A stretch of DNA of 64,000 nucleotides from NCBI GenBank assembly GCA_944321495.1, contig CALULP010000002.1, positions 96,393-160,392 of the forward strand, read 5' to 3'. The notes under the pieces were generated by a model. It did not search any database. It was not told where the DNA came from and was given only the letters and a program-made list of their open reading frames with translations. The position numbers and the translations under genes are program-made. The stretch is from an uncultured Bacteroides sp. Its GTDB lineage: Bacteria; Bacteroidota; Bacteroidia; Bacteroidales; Bacteroidaceae. Within the stretch, counting starts at the first letter, position 1, and each line of letters opens with the position of its first letter. Below are positions 1 to 9,208 of the stretch, one piece after another.

Positions 1-1831
1 TGTAACGGTTGGCATCGGCCTGTCGGCAATGGCCGGCGAACCGGTAAAATTAGCCGTGAGAATGGATGACATGGGGGCGTTCCATTCAGTGAACACAGCC
101 GTGATGGACATCTACCGTAACGGCATCTCGCAAACGGTGGAACTGATGCCCGTGGCGTCGTGGTACCCCGAAGCCGTGGAGATGCTTGAAAACGCTCCCG
201 GCCTGGATGTCGGTGTGCACCTGACCATTACCAGCGAGTGGGAGAACGTGAAATGGCGTCCGTTGACCGATGCCAAATCGCTGGTGGACGAAAAGGGCTA
301 TTTCCTTCCTATGATTTATCCCCGCGATGCCTATCCAGGTTTGTCATTCACCGAGCGTGGATACGATTTGGCTGAAGTTGAAAAAGAGTTCCGTGCACAG
401 ATTGAACGGGTCATAAAAGACGTGCCACGCGTGTCGCACATCACAGGGCACATGGGGTGCACCATTTTCTCCCCTGAAGTCAACGAGCTCATCGTGCGCC
501 TTGCCAAGGAGTACAACTTGGTATCGATGGATAAAACCCATGCCAAGGATTATGGCTACGAGTTCATCTCCTACGCCGACGGCGCTTACGGCATGCTGCC
601 CGGCAAGTGCAAGACGCTCGAAGAAAAAGAAAACTCTTTTATCAACATGCTCAAAAATCTCAAGCCCGGAAAGAAATATATGTTTATCGACCATCCGGCG
701 TATGACGATGCCGAAATGGCCACTGTGTTCCATATTGGCTACGAAGATGTGGCTGCCGACCGTCAAGGCGTAACCTGCCTTTATAAGAGCGAACGCGTAA
801 AGAAAGCCATCCGCGACAACAACATACAGTTGGTTACCGTCAACGAACTCGTGAACGGACTGCCTCGCCAACACGATGCCAAGGTGGTGAAAGCCATTGA
901 CAACTACATGAAAGTAGCCCGTGAGAAGGGGCTTGATATTCATTCGATGATGGTGCTGCAAGGCGGCAAGGTCCTTGGAGAAAAATGGCAAAGCCGTGGC
1001 GACGCGGCAACTCCCCATATCATGAACTCCGCCAGCAAGACGTTGACCTCTACAGCCGCCGGATTTGCAGTGGCAGAGGGAAAACTGAAGCTCGACGACA
1101 AAGTTATCGGTTTCTTCCCCGGCAAACTACCTGCAAAAGTGAGCGACAACCTGAAGAATATGACTGTGCGCGACCTTCTTACCATGACTTCCGGACAGGC
1201 AAAAGCCAATACTACCGCCCAACGTCAGACCAAGCAAGACTGGGTAGAGGCCTTCCTGGCCGAACCGGTACCCTACAAGCCGGGCACCTACTATGCCTAC
1301 AACGGATTGGGTACATTCATGGTTTCTGCAATTGTACAGGAAGTGGTAGGAGAGAATATCTTTGACTATTTGACTTCCCGCCTGTTCCGTCCATTAGGAA
1401 TTACGGGCATCACTTGGGATGAAAGCCCGGATGGCATCAACTGCGGAGGTTGGGGAGCTTACCTGAAGACTGAAGACATGGCGAAGATAGGCCAGTTCTA
1501 CCTCCAGAAAGGAAAGTGGAACGGCAAGCAGCTTCTTCCGGAATGGTGGATAGAGGAAGCCACCAAGGCGCAAGTGCCCTCACGTCCCGGCGGCATGACC
1601 GACGATGAATACAAGAAGAAAGACCCCGCCAACAACGACTGGATGCAAGGATACGGATACCAGATCTGGCGTGGCCGCCACAACACGTTCCGTGCCGACG
1701 GGGCCAACGGGCAATATATCTTAGTGCTCCCCGACCAGGATGCCGTAGTGGCCGTGACTGCCGACCTCAAAAACATGGCTGAAGAACTCAATCTGATTTG
1801 GGACATTATTCTTCCTGTCCTCAACAAATAA
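1..1831 (+). CDS. Secreted YdjC/ChbG-type deacetylase fused to a class C beta-lactamase-fold serine hydrolase (5' partial)
   Basis: The reading frame is open to the left window edge. The codons before the first ATG (position 29) read VTVGIGLSA, like the end of a signal peptide, so the true start is upstream. Residues about 5-290 resemble YdjC/ChbG carbohydrate deacetylases: a DDMG metal motif, DVGVHLT and HITGHMG. Residues about 300-600 are a serine beta-lactamase/esterase-like domain with SASK (SxxK, near residue 335) and YAYN (YxN). The third motif is degenerate (around RADGANGQ). YdjC enzymes remove N-acetyl groups from amino-sugars; the second domain could be an esterase or peptidase. The protein is probably periplasmic or surface-located. 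It is the first gene seen of a same-strand group with the esterase 30 bp downstream. The two-domain fusion is unusual. The substrate is unknown. Confidence 0.8.
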   Translation, partial: VTVGIGLSAMAGEPVKLAVRMDDMGAFHSVNTAVMDIYRNGISQTVELMPVASWYPEAVEMLENAPGLDVGVHLTITSEWENVKWRPLTDAKSLVDEKGYFLPMIYPRDAYPGLSFTERGYDLAEVEKEFRAQIERVIKDVPRVSHITGHMGCTIFSPEVNELIVRLAKEYNLVSMDKTHAKDYGYEFISYADGAYGMLPGKCKTLEEKENSFINMLKNLKPGKKYMFIDHPAYDDAEMATVFHIGYEDVAADRQGVTCLYKSERVKKAIRDNNIQLVTVNELVNGLPRQHDAKVVKAIDNYMKVAREKGLDIHSMMVLQGGKVLGEKWQSRGDAATPHIMNSASKTLTSTAAGFAVAEGKLKLDDKVIGFFPGKLPAKVSDNLKNMTVRDLLTMTSGQAKANTTAQRQTKQDWVEAFLAEPVPYKPGTYYAYNGLGTFMVSAIVQEVVGENIFDYLTSRLFRPLGITGITWDESPDGINCGGWGAYLKTEDMAKIGQFYLQKGKWNGKQLLPEWWIEEATKAQVPSRPGGMTDDEYKKKDPANNDWMQGYGYQIWRGRHNTFRADGANGQYILVLPDQDAVVAVTADLKNMAEELNLIWDIILPVLNK

Positions 1832-1861
1832 ATAATCAATATTCACCCTAAAACAACACAC

Positions 1862-3232
1862 ATGATGAAAAAAGTCATTTTATCTGCCATTGTGTTGATG
1901 GTATCAGCCTTTGCATTTGCACAGACGCGAACCGCCCCCGTCAAGGTAGAGGGCGGGATGATTGAAGGTGTAGTCATCGACGGTGTCAACACCTACTTCG
2001 GAATCCCCTTTGCCGCTCCGCCTGTGGGCGAACTGCGCTGGAAAAAGCCCCAGCCTGTACAGCCGTGGCAAGGCGTCCGCTTTTGCGACCGTTTTGCACC
2101 GGCACCGATGCAGAATATGAATGCCCGTCGGCCCAAAGTGTGGAAGAATGTGGCCGAGATGAACCCTACAACAAGCGAGGACTGCTTGTATCTCAACGTC
2201 TTTGCCCCGGCAAAGAAATCCGATAAGCCCTATCCGGTGATGGTATGGATATATGGCGGCGGTTTCCACCAGGGTGGAACGGACGGTCCGGTGTACCGGG
2301 GCAACAAGTACGCCAAAGAAGGTGTCATTATGGTTTCCATAGCCTATCGGTTGGGCGTGTTTGGCTATCTTGCCCATCCGGAACTCAGCAAAGAGAGCGG
2401 GCACGGCTCGGGCAACTATGCGTTGTATGACCAGATTGCCGGGCTGAAATGGGTTAAGGAAAATATCGCAGCCTTCGGAGGCGACCCCAACAACGTCACG
2501 GTATTCGGCCAAAGTGCGGGCTCGCGCAGCATCCAGGGATTGCTGTGTGCCAAGGGCACGGAAGGACTCTTCCAACGTGCCATTCCCCAAAGCGGATGTG
2601 CCATCCGTGAAGATGCCAAATGCTTGCCTCTCAATGAAAACGAGGCACTCGGAAAAGCCTTCTTCGAAAGCATAGGCATCACCAGCCTCGAAGCTATGCG
2701 GGCCATTGATGCGGTGACTCTTCAGCAACTTTATCAAAATTCTACCTTCACTCCTAAGTTCCGTCCCGCCATTGACGGTTCGCTTATCGTAGAAGACTTT
2801 AACGACGCTACACTTGGTGGACGTTATCTTGATATTGACTATATGATAGGCTACACCAAGGATGATGTACCCAAGGCAAACTTCCCGAAAGCCGTGGGCC
2901 GTTGGGCCGACAACCAGGTTGTCAACCTTAACCGCCGTCCCATCTACGTCTACAGTTTCGACCATCCGCAGCCGGAAGACCCCAACAATCCCACGAAAGA
3001 CTCGTTTGGAGCCCAAGGAGCCGTCCACTCTGCCGAACTTCCTTACATGTTCGGACAAGTGGAGTTGAGCACGAAACCCATGAAAAAAGAAGACTACGAA
3101 CTGGCCGAACGCATGGTGAAGTATTGGACCAATTTTGCCAAATACGGCAATCCCAACGGATTGGCCGCCGGCGACTGGAAGCCTTACACCAAAGATGACC
3201 AATATGTGCACCACCTCGATGTGAAACAGTAA
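1862..3232 (+). CDS. Secreted type B carboxylesterase (alpha/beta hydrolase)
   Basis: A signal peptide (residues 1-20, ending AFAFAQ) precedes a carboxylesterase type B domain. Seen are the family signature EDCLYLNV, the oxyanion region IYGGGFHQGG, the nucleophile elbow GQSAGS (Ser near residue 217) and a likely catalytic His in GAVHSAELPY. Length is 456 residues, at the short end for the family; the stretch before the catalytic His looks compact. It should hydrolyse carboxylic esters in the periplasm or at the surface. It sits 30 bp after the deacetylase/beta-lactamase fusion and 33 bp before a TonB-receptor-like barrel, so the three are probably co-transcribed and may process one imported ester- or acyl-decorated compound (inference). 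Confidence 0.85.
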   Translation: MMKKVILSAIVLMVSAFAFAQTRTAPVKVEGGMIEGVVIDGVNTYFGIPFAAPPVGELRWKKPQPVQPWQGVRFCDRFAPAPMQNMNARRPKVWKNVAEMNPTTSEDCLYLNVFAPAKKSDKPYPVMVWIYGGGFHQGGTDGPVYRGNKYAKEGVIMVSIAYRLGVFGYLAHPELSKESGHGSGNYALYDQIAGLKWVKENIAAFGGDPNNVTVFGQSAGSRSIQGLLCAKGTEGLFQRAIPQSGCAIREDAKCLPLNENEALGKAFFESIGITSLEAMRAIDAVTLQQLYQNSTFTPKFRPAIDGSLIVEDFNDATLGGRYLDIDYMIGYTKDDVPKANFPKAVGRWADNQVVNLNRRPIYVYSFDHPQPEDPNNPTKDSFGAQGAVHSAELPYMFGQVELSTKPMKKEDYELAERMVKYWTNFAKYGNPNGLAAGDWKPYTKDDQYVHHLDVKQ

Positions 3233-3265
3233 TTATAAATCCATTAAAACAAACCTGATCAAAAA

Positions 3266-5482
3266 ATGAAAAACTTTTCGAAATCAATTCTTGCAATCGC
3301 TCTGTTGTTCCCGTTGCAGGGCTTTTCTCAGTCAAATGTTACGCCCAAAGACTCTACTGCAGTCAAGGAAAATGCAGGCGAAATAAAAGACGCCATCAGT
3401 TTGCTCAACGCCTCAAGCGCCAGCGAGCCTCGCGCCGTACCTATTGGCTTGCCTGCCGCCTACACAGTCGTGCGCCAGGATGGCTTGCCGGTTACTTATT
3501 TCTGGGACCCCAATGCCACCAATCTCCATTGGCGCCAGGACGGCTCGCTGCAGAGCACCCGAACGATGCCTATGTCCATGACAGCCATCTACGAGGGTGA
3601 AATCGGCGTAGGTGTTGATTCATATACCCGTTTGGGCACCCAACAATTCAAGGGCAATGCCAAGTATGCTACCAACACCTTGGGCAAACATTCTTTTAAT
3701 GTCGGCCTGTCCGGGGGGCTGGGCAAAAAAACGACTTTCTCGCTCAATGCCTACAACAACATGGATCCCGGTAACGTGATGCTGCAATTCACGCGTTTTG
3801 CCGACCGCGTCCAGTTCTACACAGGCACGCTTACCCACCAGTATGATGACAAGGGCTCTGCTTTCTCCGTGTTCTACAAGTACACCGACATGCACGACCT
3901 GTCCAGTACGGTCAGCCAGGCACCTTTCTTCTGGGTGGGCGATGGCTCGATCAAAGAGTTCGATGATTTCGTAATCGGTAAAGATAACTACGGAAACAAC
4001 GATGGTGTCATCACTTACCAGGACATCCGTACCGGCAAAATGGTGACAGCCAATTACAACGACTTGGCTCATAACCATTCCCATGAGGTCAAATTCATGC
4101 TCGACCATAAGTTTGACCCGCGGACTACGTTGTTCCTGCGCGCCAAAGCTTCCTTTGCCAAGCGCAATACCCTTGCTGACAATACCCAAAATATTCTTGT
4201 CGAACAGACCCGTGACTATTACGACGGTAGCGGTAGCTATACCGGTCGCGTACAGCGCCGTCTGGCTCAGATTGGCGATGGCAACATTGAAGACTACATG
4301 CTGGTGGCCCGCCTGAACAAGAAAACGGACCGGCACGATTGGAATGTGGCTGTTTTTGATTACCTGGAGCATGTGGACTACGGCACCTCTTCGGTGCAAT
4401 ACGACCACGAGGTGAAAGCCAATCCGTTGCGTCTGCGCTTCAACGGAAATCAGTTCTTCAACTTCAATGCCAGCGGCCAGTTTGCCAAAGGTTGGGAAAA
4501 CAAGGCCGGCGCGTTCCTGTTCGACACCTGGAAGGTACATCCCTTCGTGAAGCTCTCTTATGGAGCCCGTCTGGAATACTTCAATCTGAACGTTGACTAC
4601 TCGAAGGATGCCCGCTTCGCCGGCTTCTACCTCGGCGGTCCTACAAAGGACGGCAACGGCACCGTCAGTCTCACCGGTGACAGGCTTCACGGTTTCAACT
4701 ATTCGGTGTCGTTCATCCCGACCATCAATTTCACCAAGAACTTCGGATTCGACGGAGAAATCAACTACATCACCATGTATCGCCATATCCAGGGCTTCTA
4801 CGGTGCCAATGCGCCGCTGTCGAAGACACGTCCCCATACCTTGGCCCGTGCCGGGTTGTTCTTCAATCATAGGCTTTTCAATGTAGTGTCATCTTTCACG
4901 TATTCTTATCGTAAGGGCGACTCGGGCCGTATCACCGTACCGAGCGAAAATCCCAACGAAAGCTCCGTCATGGTGCCTTATCATCAGGCAATACGCACCA
5001 TAGGGTGGAAGACCGACCTCATGCTCACTCCTTTCAAGGGATTCTCGCTCAACGTGATCTTTACCCTTCAAGACCCGAAACTGGCTATGTACAAGTTCTC
5101 GGCCTTCGGTAAAGACTATGATTTTGCCGGCAAACAGATGACCAATCTTTCAAAAATCTTGCTTGACATCAATCCCCGATACTCTTACAAAGGATTCAAC
5201 ATCTGGATGAGTGCCCGTTATTCCAGCAAGAAGTATGCAAACGTGGGCAACTCCATTGTCTTTGACGGCCGTTGGGAAACCTTTGCAGGGGCCAGCTACA
5301 AAATCAGCAAGTATGCTACCTTCACCGCCAATGTCGTGAATTTCCTGAACACCACCGGTCCTGCCGGCAACGTTCCCGGGTCGGCCCTTATCACCGACGG
5401 TTCACAGTTTGCAGGGTCGCTGATTGCCGGTTCCTACATCCGTCCCTTCCAAATGGAGTTTGGCCTTAACATTAATTTCTAA
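3266..5482 (+). CDS. Small TonB-dependent-receptor-like outer-membrane beta-barrel
   Basis: The 738-residue protein has a signal peptide (residues about 1-21). A short plug-like region follows (about 60-140, including GLPVTYFWDPN and IYEGEIGVGV). The rest is alternating hydrophobic/polar beta strands characteristic of TonB-dependent barrels. It ends in phenylalanine (GLNINF), as expected for a BamA-targeted outer-membrane protein. It has no N-terminal carboxypeptidase-like domain and no SusD partner, so it is not a classic Sus pair. It probably imports a small ligand. The close upstream hydrolases (33 bp gap) suggest they act on the same substrate. A hairpin at 5531-5560 followed by T residues ends the group. 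Confidence 0.75.
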   Translation: MKNFSKSILAIALLFPLQGFSQSNVTPKDSTAVKENAGEIKDAISLLNASSASEPRAVPIGLPAAYTVVRQDGLPVTYFWDPNATNLHWRQDGSLQSTRTMPMSMTAIYEGEIGVGVDSYTRLGTQQFKGNAKYATNTLGKHSFNVGLSGGLGKKTTFSLNAYNNMDPGNVMLQFTRFADRVQFYTGTLTHQYDDKGSAFSVFYKYTDMHDLSSTVSQAPFFWVGDGSIKEFDDFVIGKDNYGNNDGVITYQDIRTGKMVTANYNDLAHNHSHEVKFMLDHKFDPRTTLFLRAKASFAKRNTLADNTQNILVEQTRDYYDGSGSYTGRVQRRLAQIGDGNIEDYMLVARLNKKTDRHDWNVAVFDYLEHVDYGTSSVQYDHEVKANPLRLRFNGNQFFNFNASGQFAKGWENKAGAFLFDTWKVHPFVKLSYGARLEYFNLNVDYSKDARFAGFYLGGPTKDGNGTVSLTGDRLHGFNYSVSFIPTINFTKNFGFDGEINYITMYRHIQGFYGANAPLSKTRPHTLARAGLFFNHRLFNVVSSFTYSYRKGDSGRITVPSENPNESSVMVPYHQAIRTIGWKTDLMLTPFKGFSLNVIFTLQDPKLAMYKFSAFGKDYDFAGKQMTNLSKILLDINPRYSYKGFNIWMSARYSSKKYANVGNSIVFDGRWETFAGASYKISKYATFTANVVNFLNTTGPAGNVPGSALITDGSQFAGSLIAGSYIRPFQMEFGLNINF

Positions 5483-5530
5483 GGTTTGCAATAAAAAGGT
5501 TACTTCGGTAAGTACCGTATTTCTGTTCAT

Positions 5531-5566
5531 GGGGGTGTGTCGGAAACTGATGCACCCTCTCTTTTT
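5531..5566 (+). terminator. Hairpin with T-run after the receptor gene
   Basis: GGGTGTGTC pairs, with wobble, to GATGCACCC across a short GGAAACT loop. The stem is followed by CTCTCTTTTTAA. This fits an intrinsic terminator about 50 bp after the receptor stop codon. The stem shares the GGGTGTGTC core of the palindromic elements at 13781 and 22295. Confidence 0.5.
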
Positions 5567-5626
5567 AATCACAAAGGGGTGGTTGAACCTCATTCCGGCA
5601 TCCCCCTCCGATAATTCCGAAAAAAC

Positions 5627-6304
5627 ATGGTTAAACATATTTTGTTTTGGTGCACAATGGGCATAATGGCTTTTGGGCGGCCTGCTTATGCGCAGTCATT
5701 ATTGACTTCGGCGTTAGTCCAAGGAACGTATGGTTCCAAATATCGCACTACCTTGGGTCTCTATTATCGCACCGAAGACCACTTTCAGGGCACATCACGC
5801 TGGTTTGCCAATATGCAAGGCGAGTATCGTCCGCTGCCTGTACTTTCGTTCTTTGGCGGATACACGTTTTTGTACAACCACGCTTACTTGGCAGACAATC
5901 TGCAATACTGGCAACCGCGCCATCGGCTGTTTGCAGCAGTCATGCCCCGTTGGGACTGGAATGGGTTCAACTTCAACTACCGCCAGATGTATCAAATAGT
6001 GCAGTGGAACGACCATGAACATCGCCATCAGAATGCCCAAAGATTGAGAAGCCGCATTTATGCAGAATACTCAACGGGGATTGCTGCCATTTGTCCCTTT
6101 GCTTACTACGAACTGTTTCTTGATGCGCGCGACCGTCTCCAGTTGAGAAAGCATCAATTCACCATAGGAGCCAGTTACTACGTGACTTTGGCCAACAAAA
6201 TCAGTCTGCAATATCGTCGTATATTCCGCCCTGACGGAAAGTTGCCGACTGATGGCCTTGACGTGGTGGGCATTTCCTACATGTTCTTGTTCAAGACAGG
6301 GTAA
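5627..6304 (+). CDS. DUF2490 family protein, probable outer-membrane barrel
   Basis: The 225-residue protein has a short signal peptide (ending RPAYAQ) and is then rich in amphipathic beta strands and aromatic residues (YRTEDHFQGT, QYWQPRHRLF, RQMYQIVQWNDHEHR). This matches the Bacteroidetes DUF2490 family, whose function is unknown. It ends FLFKTG. It follows the receptor by 144 bp with a hairpin between, so it may be expressed separately. It converges with the PBP4-type gene, leaving 26 bp between stop codons. The 'secreted, barrel-like' description is secure; the role is not. Confidence 0.65.
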   Translation: MVKHILFWCTMGIMAFGRPAYAQSLLTSALVQGTYGSKYRTTLGLYYRTEDHFQGTSRWFANMQGEYRPLPVLSFFGGYTFLYNHAYLADNLQYWQPRHRLFAAVMPRWDWNGFNFNYRQMYQIVQWNDHEHRHQNAQRLRSRIYAEYSTGIAAICPFAYYELFLDARDRLQLRKHQFTIGASYYVTLANKISLQYRRIFRPDGKLPTDGLDVVGISYMFLFKTG

Positions 6305-6330
6305 TATCCGTCGGCCACGGTCTTCGTGTT

Positions 6331-7827
6331 TCAGAGTTTTGTGATGACTTCGTAACACACGGCGTCTTGGAATTGGCGGGCTCTCCTTCCCGACAGCGTG
6401 TTCTGGTTCATGATGGCGAAGGCCACCCAATGCCCGTTCTTTGCTTGCAGGTAGCCGGCCAGGCAGCTCACGCCCGTGTAGGTGCCCGTCTTGGCATGTA
6501 CGCGGCGGAAGCCGGGGGTGCGGTAGCCCATGCGGTGCTCCAGCGTGCCGTCGACGCCGCTCACGGGCAGGGCTTTGTAGAGCGACTGGAAGACGTCGGT
6601 GCGCCCGTAGGCGTAGCGCAGGAAGGCTACCAGCAGTTCGGGGGTCACGTAGTCGTAGTGGGACAGCCCGCAGCCGTCGGCCAGGTTGTAGTCATCGGGG
6701 TCAAGGTCCAGCTGCTCGATAAGGTCGTTCACGGCGTCCAGCCCGTCGTCTGCCGAGATGTAGCGCCGTCCGGTGGCCTGCTTGCCCAGGCGGTAGAGCA
6801 GGGCTTCGGCGTTGAGGTTGTCGCTCTCCTTGAGGCATTGGTCGAGCACGTCCTGCATGGACGTTTCATGCACAGCCACGCGCACCGCGAGGCTGTCCGG
6901 ATGGAATTCGCGGAAGCCGTATAGGGGGTCGGCCGTCACTCCGCGTTCTTGCAGGCGTTCTACGAAGGTGTGCATGAAGAAGTCTTGCGAGGAGTAGAGG
7001 TTGATGACCCGTGCCGTGCGTCTGCCCACATTGCCCGTGGCCACCAGCGTATTGCTATTGTGCATCCAGTCGCGCGTCAGGCGGAAGCCTCCGGCGCGGG
7101 GGTTGCCGCTGGTGGTGCGGTTCACCAGGCGGTAGTAGGTGGAGGCGGGAGTGCACCGCAGCAGGGCGGGCATGCCGCGCTCGGCGGGACGGGCGGAAAC
7201 GGTGACCACGCCTTTCTCCAGCATCAGGGGCGAGAGGTAGGGCTGGAAGGCCGAGGGGTTGTCGTCCCACAGCCAGCCGCTGCCCCAGTGCAGGGAGTCT
7301 TTCATCGACACGTCGCCGTACACCTTTCCGGCAATGACGGAGAAGGGCAGGCGGGCAACGGCTTCTGCCAGCGAGTCGAGGGCCTCGTCGTCGAACTCGG
7401 GGTCGAAGCCGCCCACCACGTAGAGGTCGCCCCGCAGGGTATCGGCCTGCACGGTGCCCCGGTACCACACCTCGGTGCGGAAGGGCTCGCGTGCGTCGGG
7501 GTGCGACAGGGCGGCGATGGCGGTGAGCAACTTCATGGTGCTTGCCGGGCGCGACAGGCGGTCGGCCTGGTAGTCATAGACGGGGCGGCGGGCGGTGAGG
7601 TCGTAGATGGCGATGCCCGCATTGGAGCCTTGAGGCAGGTACTTTGCCACTATCGAGTCGAGGCGGTGGGCCAGTGCGAGGGTGTCGGCAGTGAGGGTAT
7701 CGGCGGGTACCGCCTTTTGTACGGCCGGCGCAAGGGTATCGGTGTATAGGGGTTCTGTCTTTGCCTCTTGTGCGGCAAGGGTGAGGGTGCAGGCTGCGAG
7801 CAGCAGGCTGAGCAGGGCTTTTTTCAT
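6331..7827 (-). CDS. dacB: D-alanyl-D-alanine carboxypeptidase/endopeptidase, PBP4 (class C) type
   Basis: I start at 7827 (MKKALLSLLL), because it opens a good signal peptide; an in-frame ATG at 7863 would add 12 residues that lack signal character and would overlap the promoter. The product is about 498 residues. It has the three penicillin-binding motifs: STMK (residues about 96-99), SDN followed by LNAEALLYR, and KTG (in HAKTGTYTG). A domain is inserted between the first two, as in PBP4. It trims or cleaves peptide cross-links of peptidoglycan in the periplasm. A TACCTTTG -7 element lies at 7849-7856. Confidence 0.88.
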   Translation of the reverse strand: MKKALLSLLLAACTLTLAAQEAKTEPLYTDTLAPAVQKAVPADTLTADTLALAHRLDSIVAKYLPQGSNAGIAIYDLTARRPVYDYQADRLSRPASTMKLLTAIAALSHPDAREPFRTEVWYRGTVQADTLRGDLYVVGGFDPEFDDEALDSLAEAVARLPFSVIAGKVYGDVSMKDSLHWGSGWLWDDNPSAFQPYLSPLMLEKGVVTVSARPAERGMPALLRCTPASTYYRLVNRTTSGNPRAGGFRLTRDWMHNSNTLVATGNVGRRTARVINLYSSQDFFMHTFVERLQERGVTADPLYGFREFHPDSLAVRVAVHETSMQDVLDQCLKESDNLNAEALLYRLGKQATGRRYISADDGLDAVNDLIEQLDLDPDDYNLADGCGLSHYDYVTPELLVAFLRYAYGRTDVFQSLYKALPVSGVDGTLEHRMGYRTPGFRRVHAKTGTYTGVSCLAGYLQAKNGHWVAFAIMNQNTLSGRRARQFQDAVCYEVITKL

Positions 7828-7848
7828 TATCTTCGTTATTTTGCGGGA

Positions 7849-7856
7849 CAAAGGTA
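7849..7856 (-). promoter_or_regulatory. Bacteroides -7 element for the PBP4 gene
   Basis: On the minus strand this reads TACCTTTG, matching TAnnTTTG, 22 bp before the chosen ATG. A TTTG lies 23 bp further upstream, slightly farther than the usual 19-21 bp. Confidence 0.45.
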
Positions 7857-7912
7857 CAAACATTTCCCCGGAGGTGCATCAAAATGCTGGGGTAAGTGAT
7901 TGGAAGAATAGC

Positions 7913-9049
7913 CTATTTCCTCCGTGCCAGCCAGCGGCGCACAGGTTCGTCGTACACTTTCAGGATGAGGTAGGTCAGGGCGATGCTGCCGAAGAATACC
8001 AGCAGGGCTGCCGGCCAGGCCTGGGAGAAAGGAATCTTCTCCTCGCCGTCCCACAGCCAGGCGTAGAACAGGTACATGAAAGGGTAGTGCACCACGTACA
8101 CCGGATAGGAAATGTCCCCGCAGAACTTGCAGATGCGCGAAGTGCCGTTGTCCGTCGCCTTGCCCGAGGCGCCCAGCCACACCAGCAGGGGGAAGATGAG
8201 GATGACGCACACGGAGTCGTACAGCCCGTTGAGCCACAGCCTGTCCGCCCCGCCCACGTGGGGCATGCAGAGCAGCACTATCACGCCCAGGCTGCACAGC
8301 CAGAACGCCCCGCGGATGTGTACCGGCTTGAACACGCGCGACATCAGCAGCCCCGCCGAGAAGGCAAAGAGCAGCCGCAGCATGCCGCCGGGGAAATTGG
8401 TGCCTGACAACGACCAGCCCACGCCCAGATGCCCGTAGCCCGACCCGTTGCCTATGGCATACGAGGCCAGTCCGATGCCTGCCAAGGCCACCAGCACTGC
8501 CAGCCACCGGGTGGACAGCTTCCGGATGAACAGGGCGTAGAGAATGTTGCCGATGTATTCGAAGAACAGCGACCAGTTGGGCCCGTTCAGCGGGTACATC
8601 TCATTGTTGCCCCGCACGTCGACTGCCGTCCCCGGCACCGCGGGGATGAGGAACAGGTTGAGCAGCATGGCAAGCATCACCACCGAGGTGGCCACATGCG
8701 TGCCGTCCCACCGCTCGCTGCCCTGCACGAAGTAGGTGATGGCACCCAGCACCACGCCCATGATGACCATGGGGTGCAGGCGGATGAGGCGTCGTTTGAA
8801 GAACTCTTTGGTCGTAAGTGAGCGTTGCCAGCGGTCATCGTAAGCATAGCCGATGACGAATCCGGATAAGATGAAGAAGAAGTCCACAGCCAGGTAGCCG
8901 TGGTTGAAACCCTGGTCGATGGGGCTGGTGGCAAAGCCCTCGAACACGTGGTACCACATGACGACCAGCGCCGCCACGCCGCGCAGCCCGTCCAGCAGTT
9001 CATAATGGGGTTTGGAGTCCGCGAATGTTGCGGAAGATGCCTTTTCCAT
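7913..9049 (-). CDS. Acyltransferase 3 family membrane protein
   Basis: The 378-residue, multi-spanning membrane protein has the acyltransferase 3 (OatA/NodX-like) N-terminal pattern LRGVAALVVMWYHVFEGF, with the expected His in the first helix, and the family motif AVDFFFILSGFV. About ten hydrophobic segments follow. It ends in a basic tail (RRWLARRK). Such proteins move acyl groups, often acetyl, from the cytoplasm to surface polysaccharides or other glycans. Neighbours do not identify the acceptor. It ends 49 bp before the -7 box and 85 bp before the start of the PBP4 gene, so the two are probably separate transcripts. A repeat array lies just upstream of its start. Confidence 0.85.
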   Translation of the reverse strand: MEKASSATFADSKPHYELLDGLRGVAALVVMWYHVFEGFATSPIDQGFNHGYLAVDFFFILSGFVIGYAYDDRWQRSLTTKEFFKRRLIRLHPMVIMGVVLGAITYFVQGSERWDGTHVATSVVMLAMLLNLFLIPAVPGTAVDVRGNNEMYPLNGPNWSLFFEYIGNILYALFIRKLSTRWLAVLVALAGIGLASYAIGNGSGYGHLGVGWSLSGTNFPGGMLRLLFAFSAGLLMSRVFKPVHIRGAFWLCSLGVIVLLCMPHVGGADRLWLNGLYDSVCVILIFPLLVWLGASGKATDNGTSRICKFCGDISYPVYVVHYPFMYLFYAWLWDGEEKIPFSQAWPAALLVFFGSIALTYLILKVYDEPVRRWLARRK

Positions 9050-9069
9050 GAGAGGGGGGAGGGAGTGTT

Positions 9070-9206
9070 AAGTGAATAGTGATAAGTGTTTAGTGATTAG
9101 TGTGTCAAATGAATAGTGATGAGTGTTTAGTGATTAGTGTGTCAAGCAGCAGGTCCGTTTTTATGCCTTTTGCCACTAACCACTAATCACTAATCGTTAA
9201 TCACTG
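9070..9206. repeat. TAGTGATTAGTG-type simple-sequence array
   Basis: The gap between the CoA-transferase stop and the acyltransferase start holds two near-identical copies of a segment containing AGTGTTTAGTGATTAGTG and GTGTCAA. On the far side is an inverted block, CACTAATCACTAATCG. The array abuts the CoA-transferase stop codon. The same sequence style recurs at 52309-52396 and 55371-55455. Confidence 0.75.
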
Positions 9207-9208
9207 AT

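Noticed and set aside
6367-7749. Long plus-strand open frames opposite the PBP4 gene
   Set aside because: They are Gly/Val/His-rich products of third-position GC bias in the antisense frame of a clear minus-strand gene.
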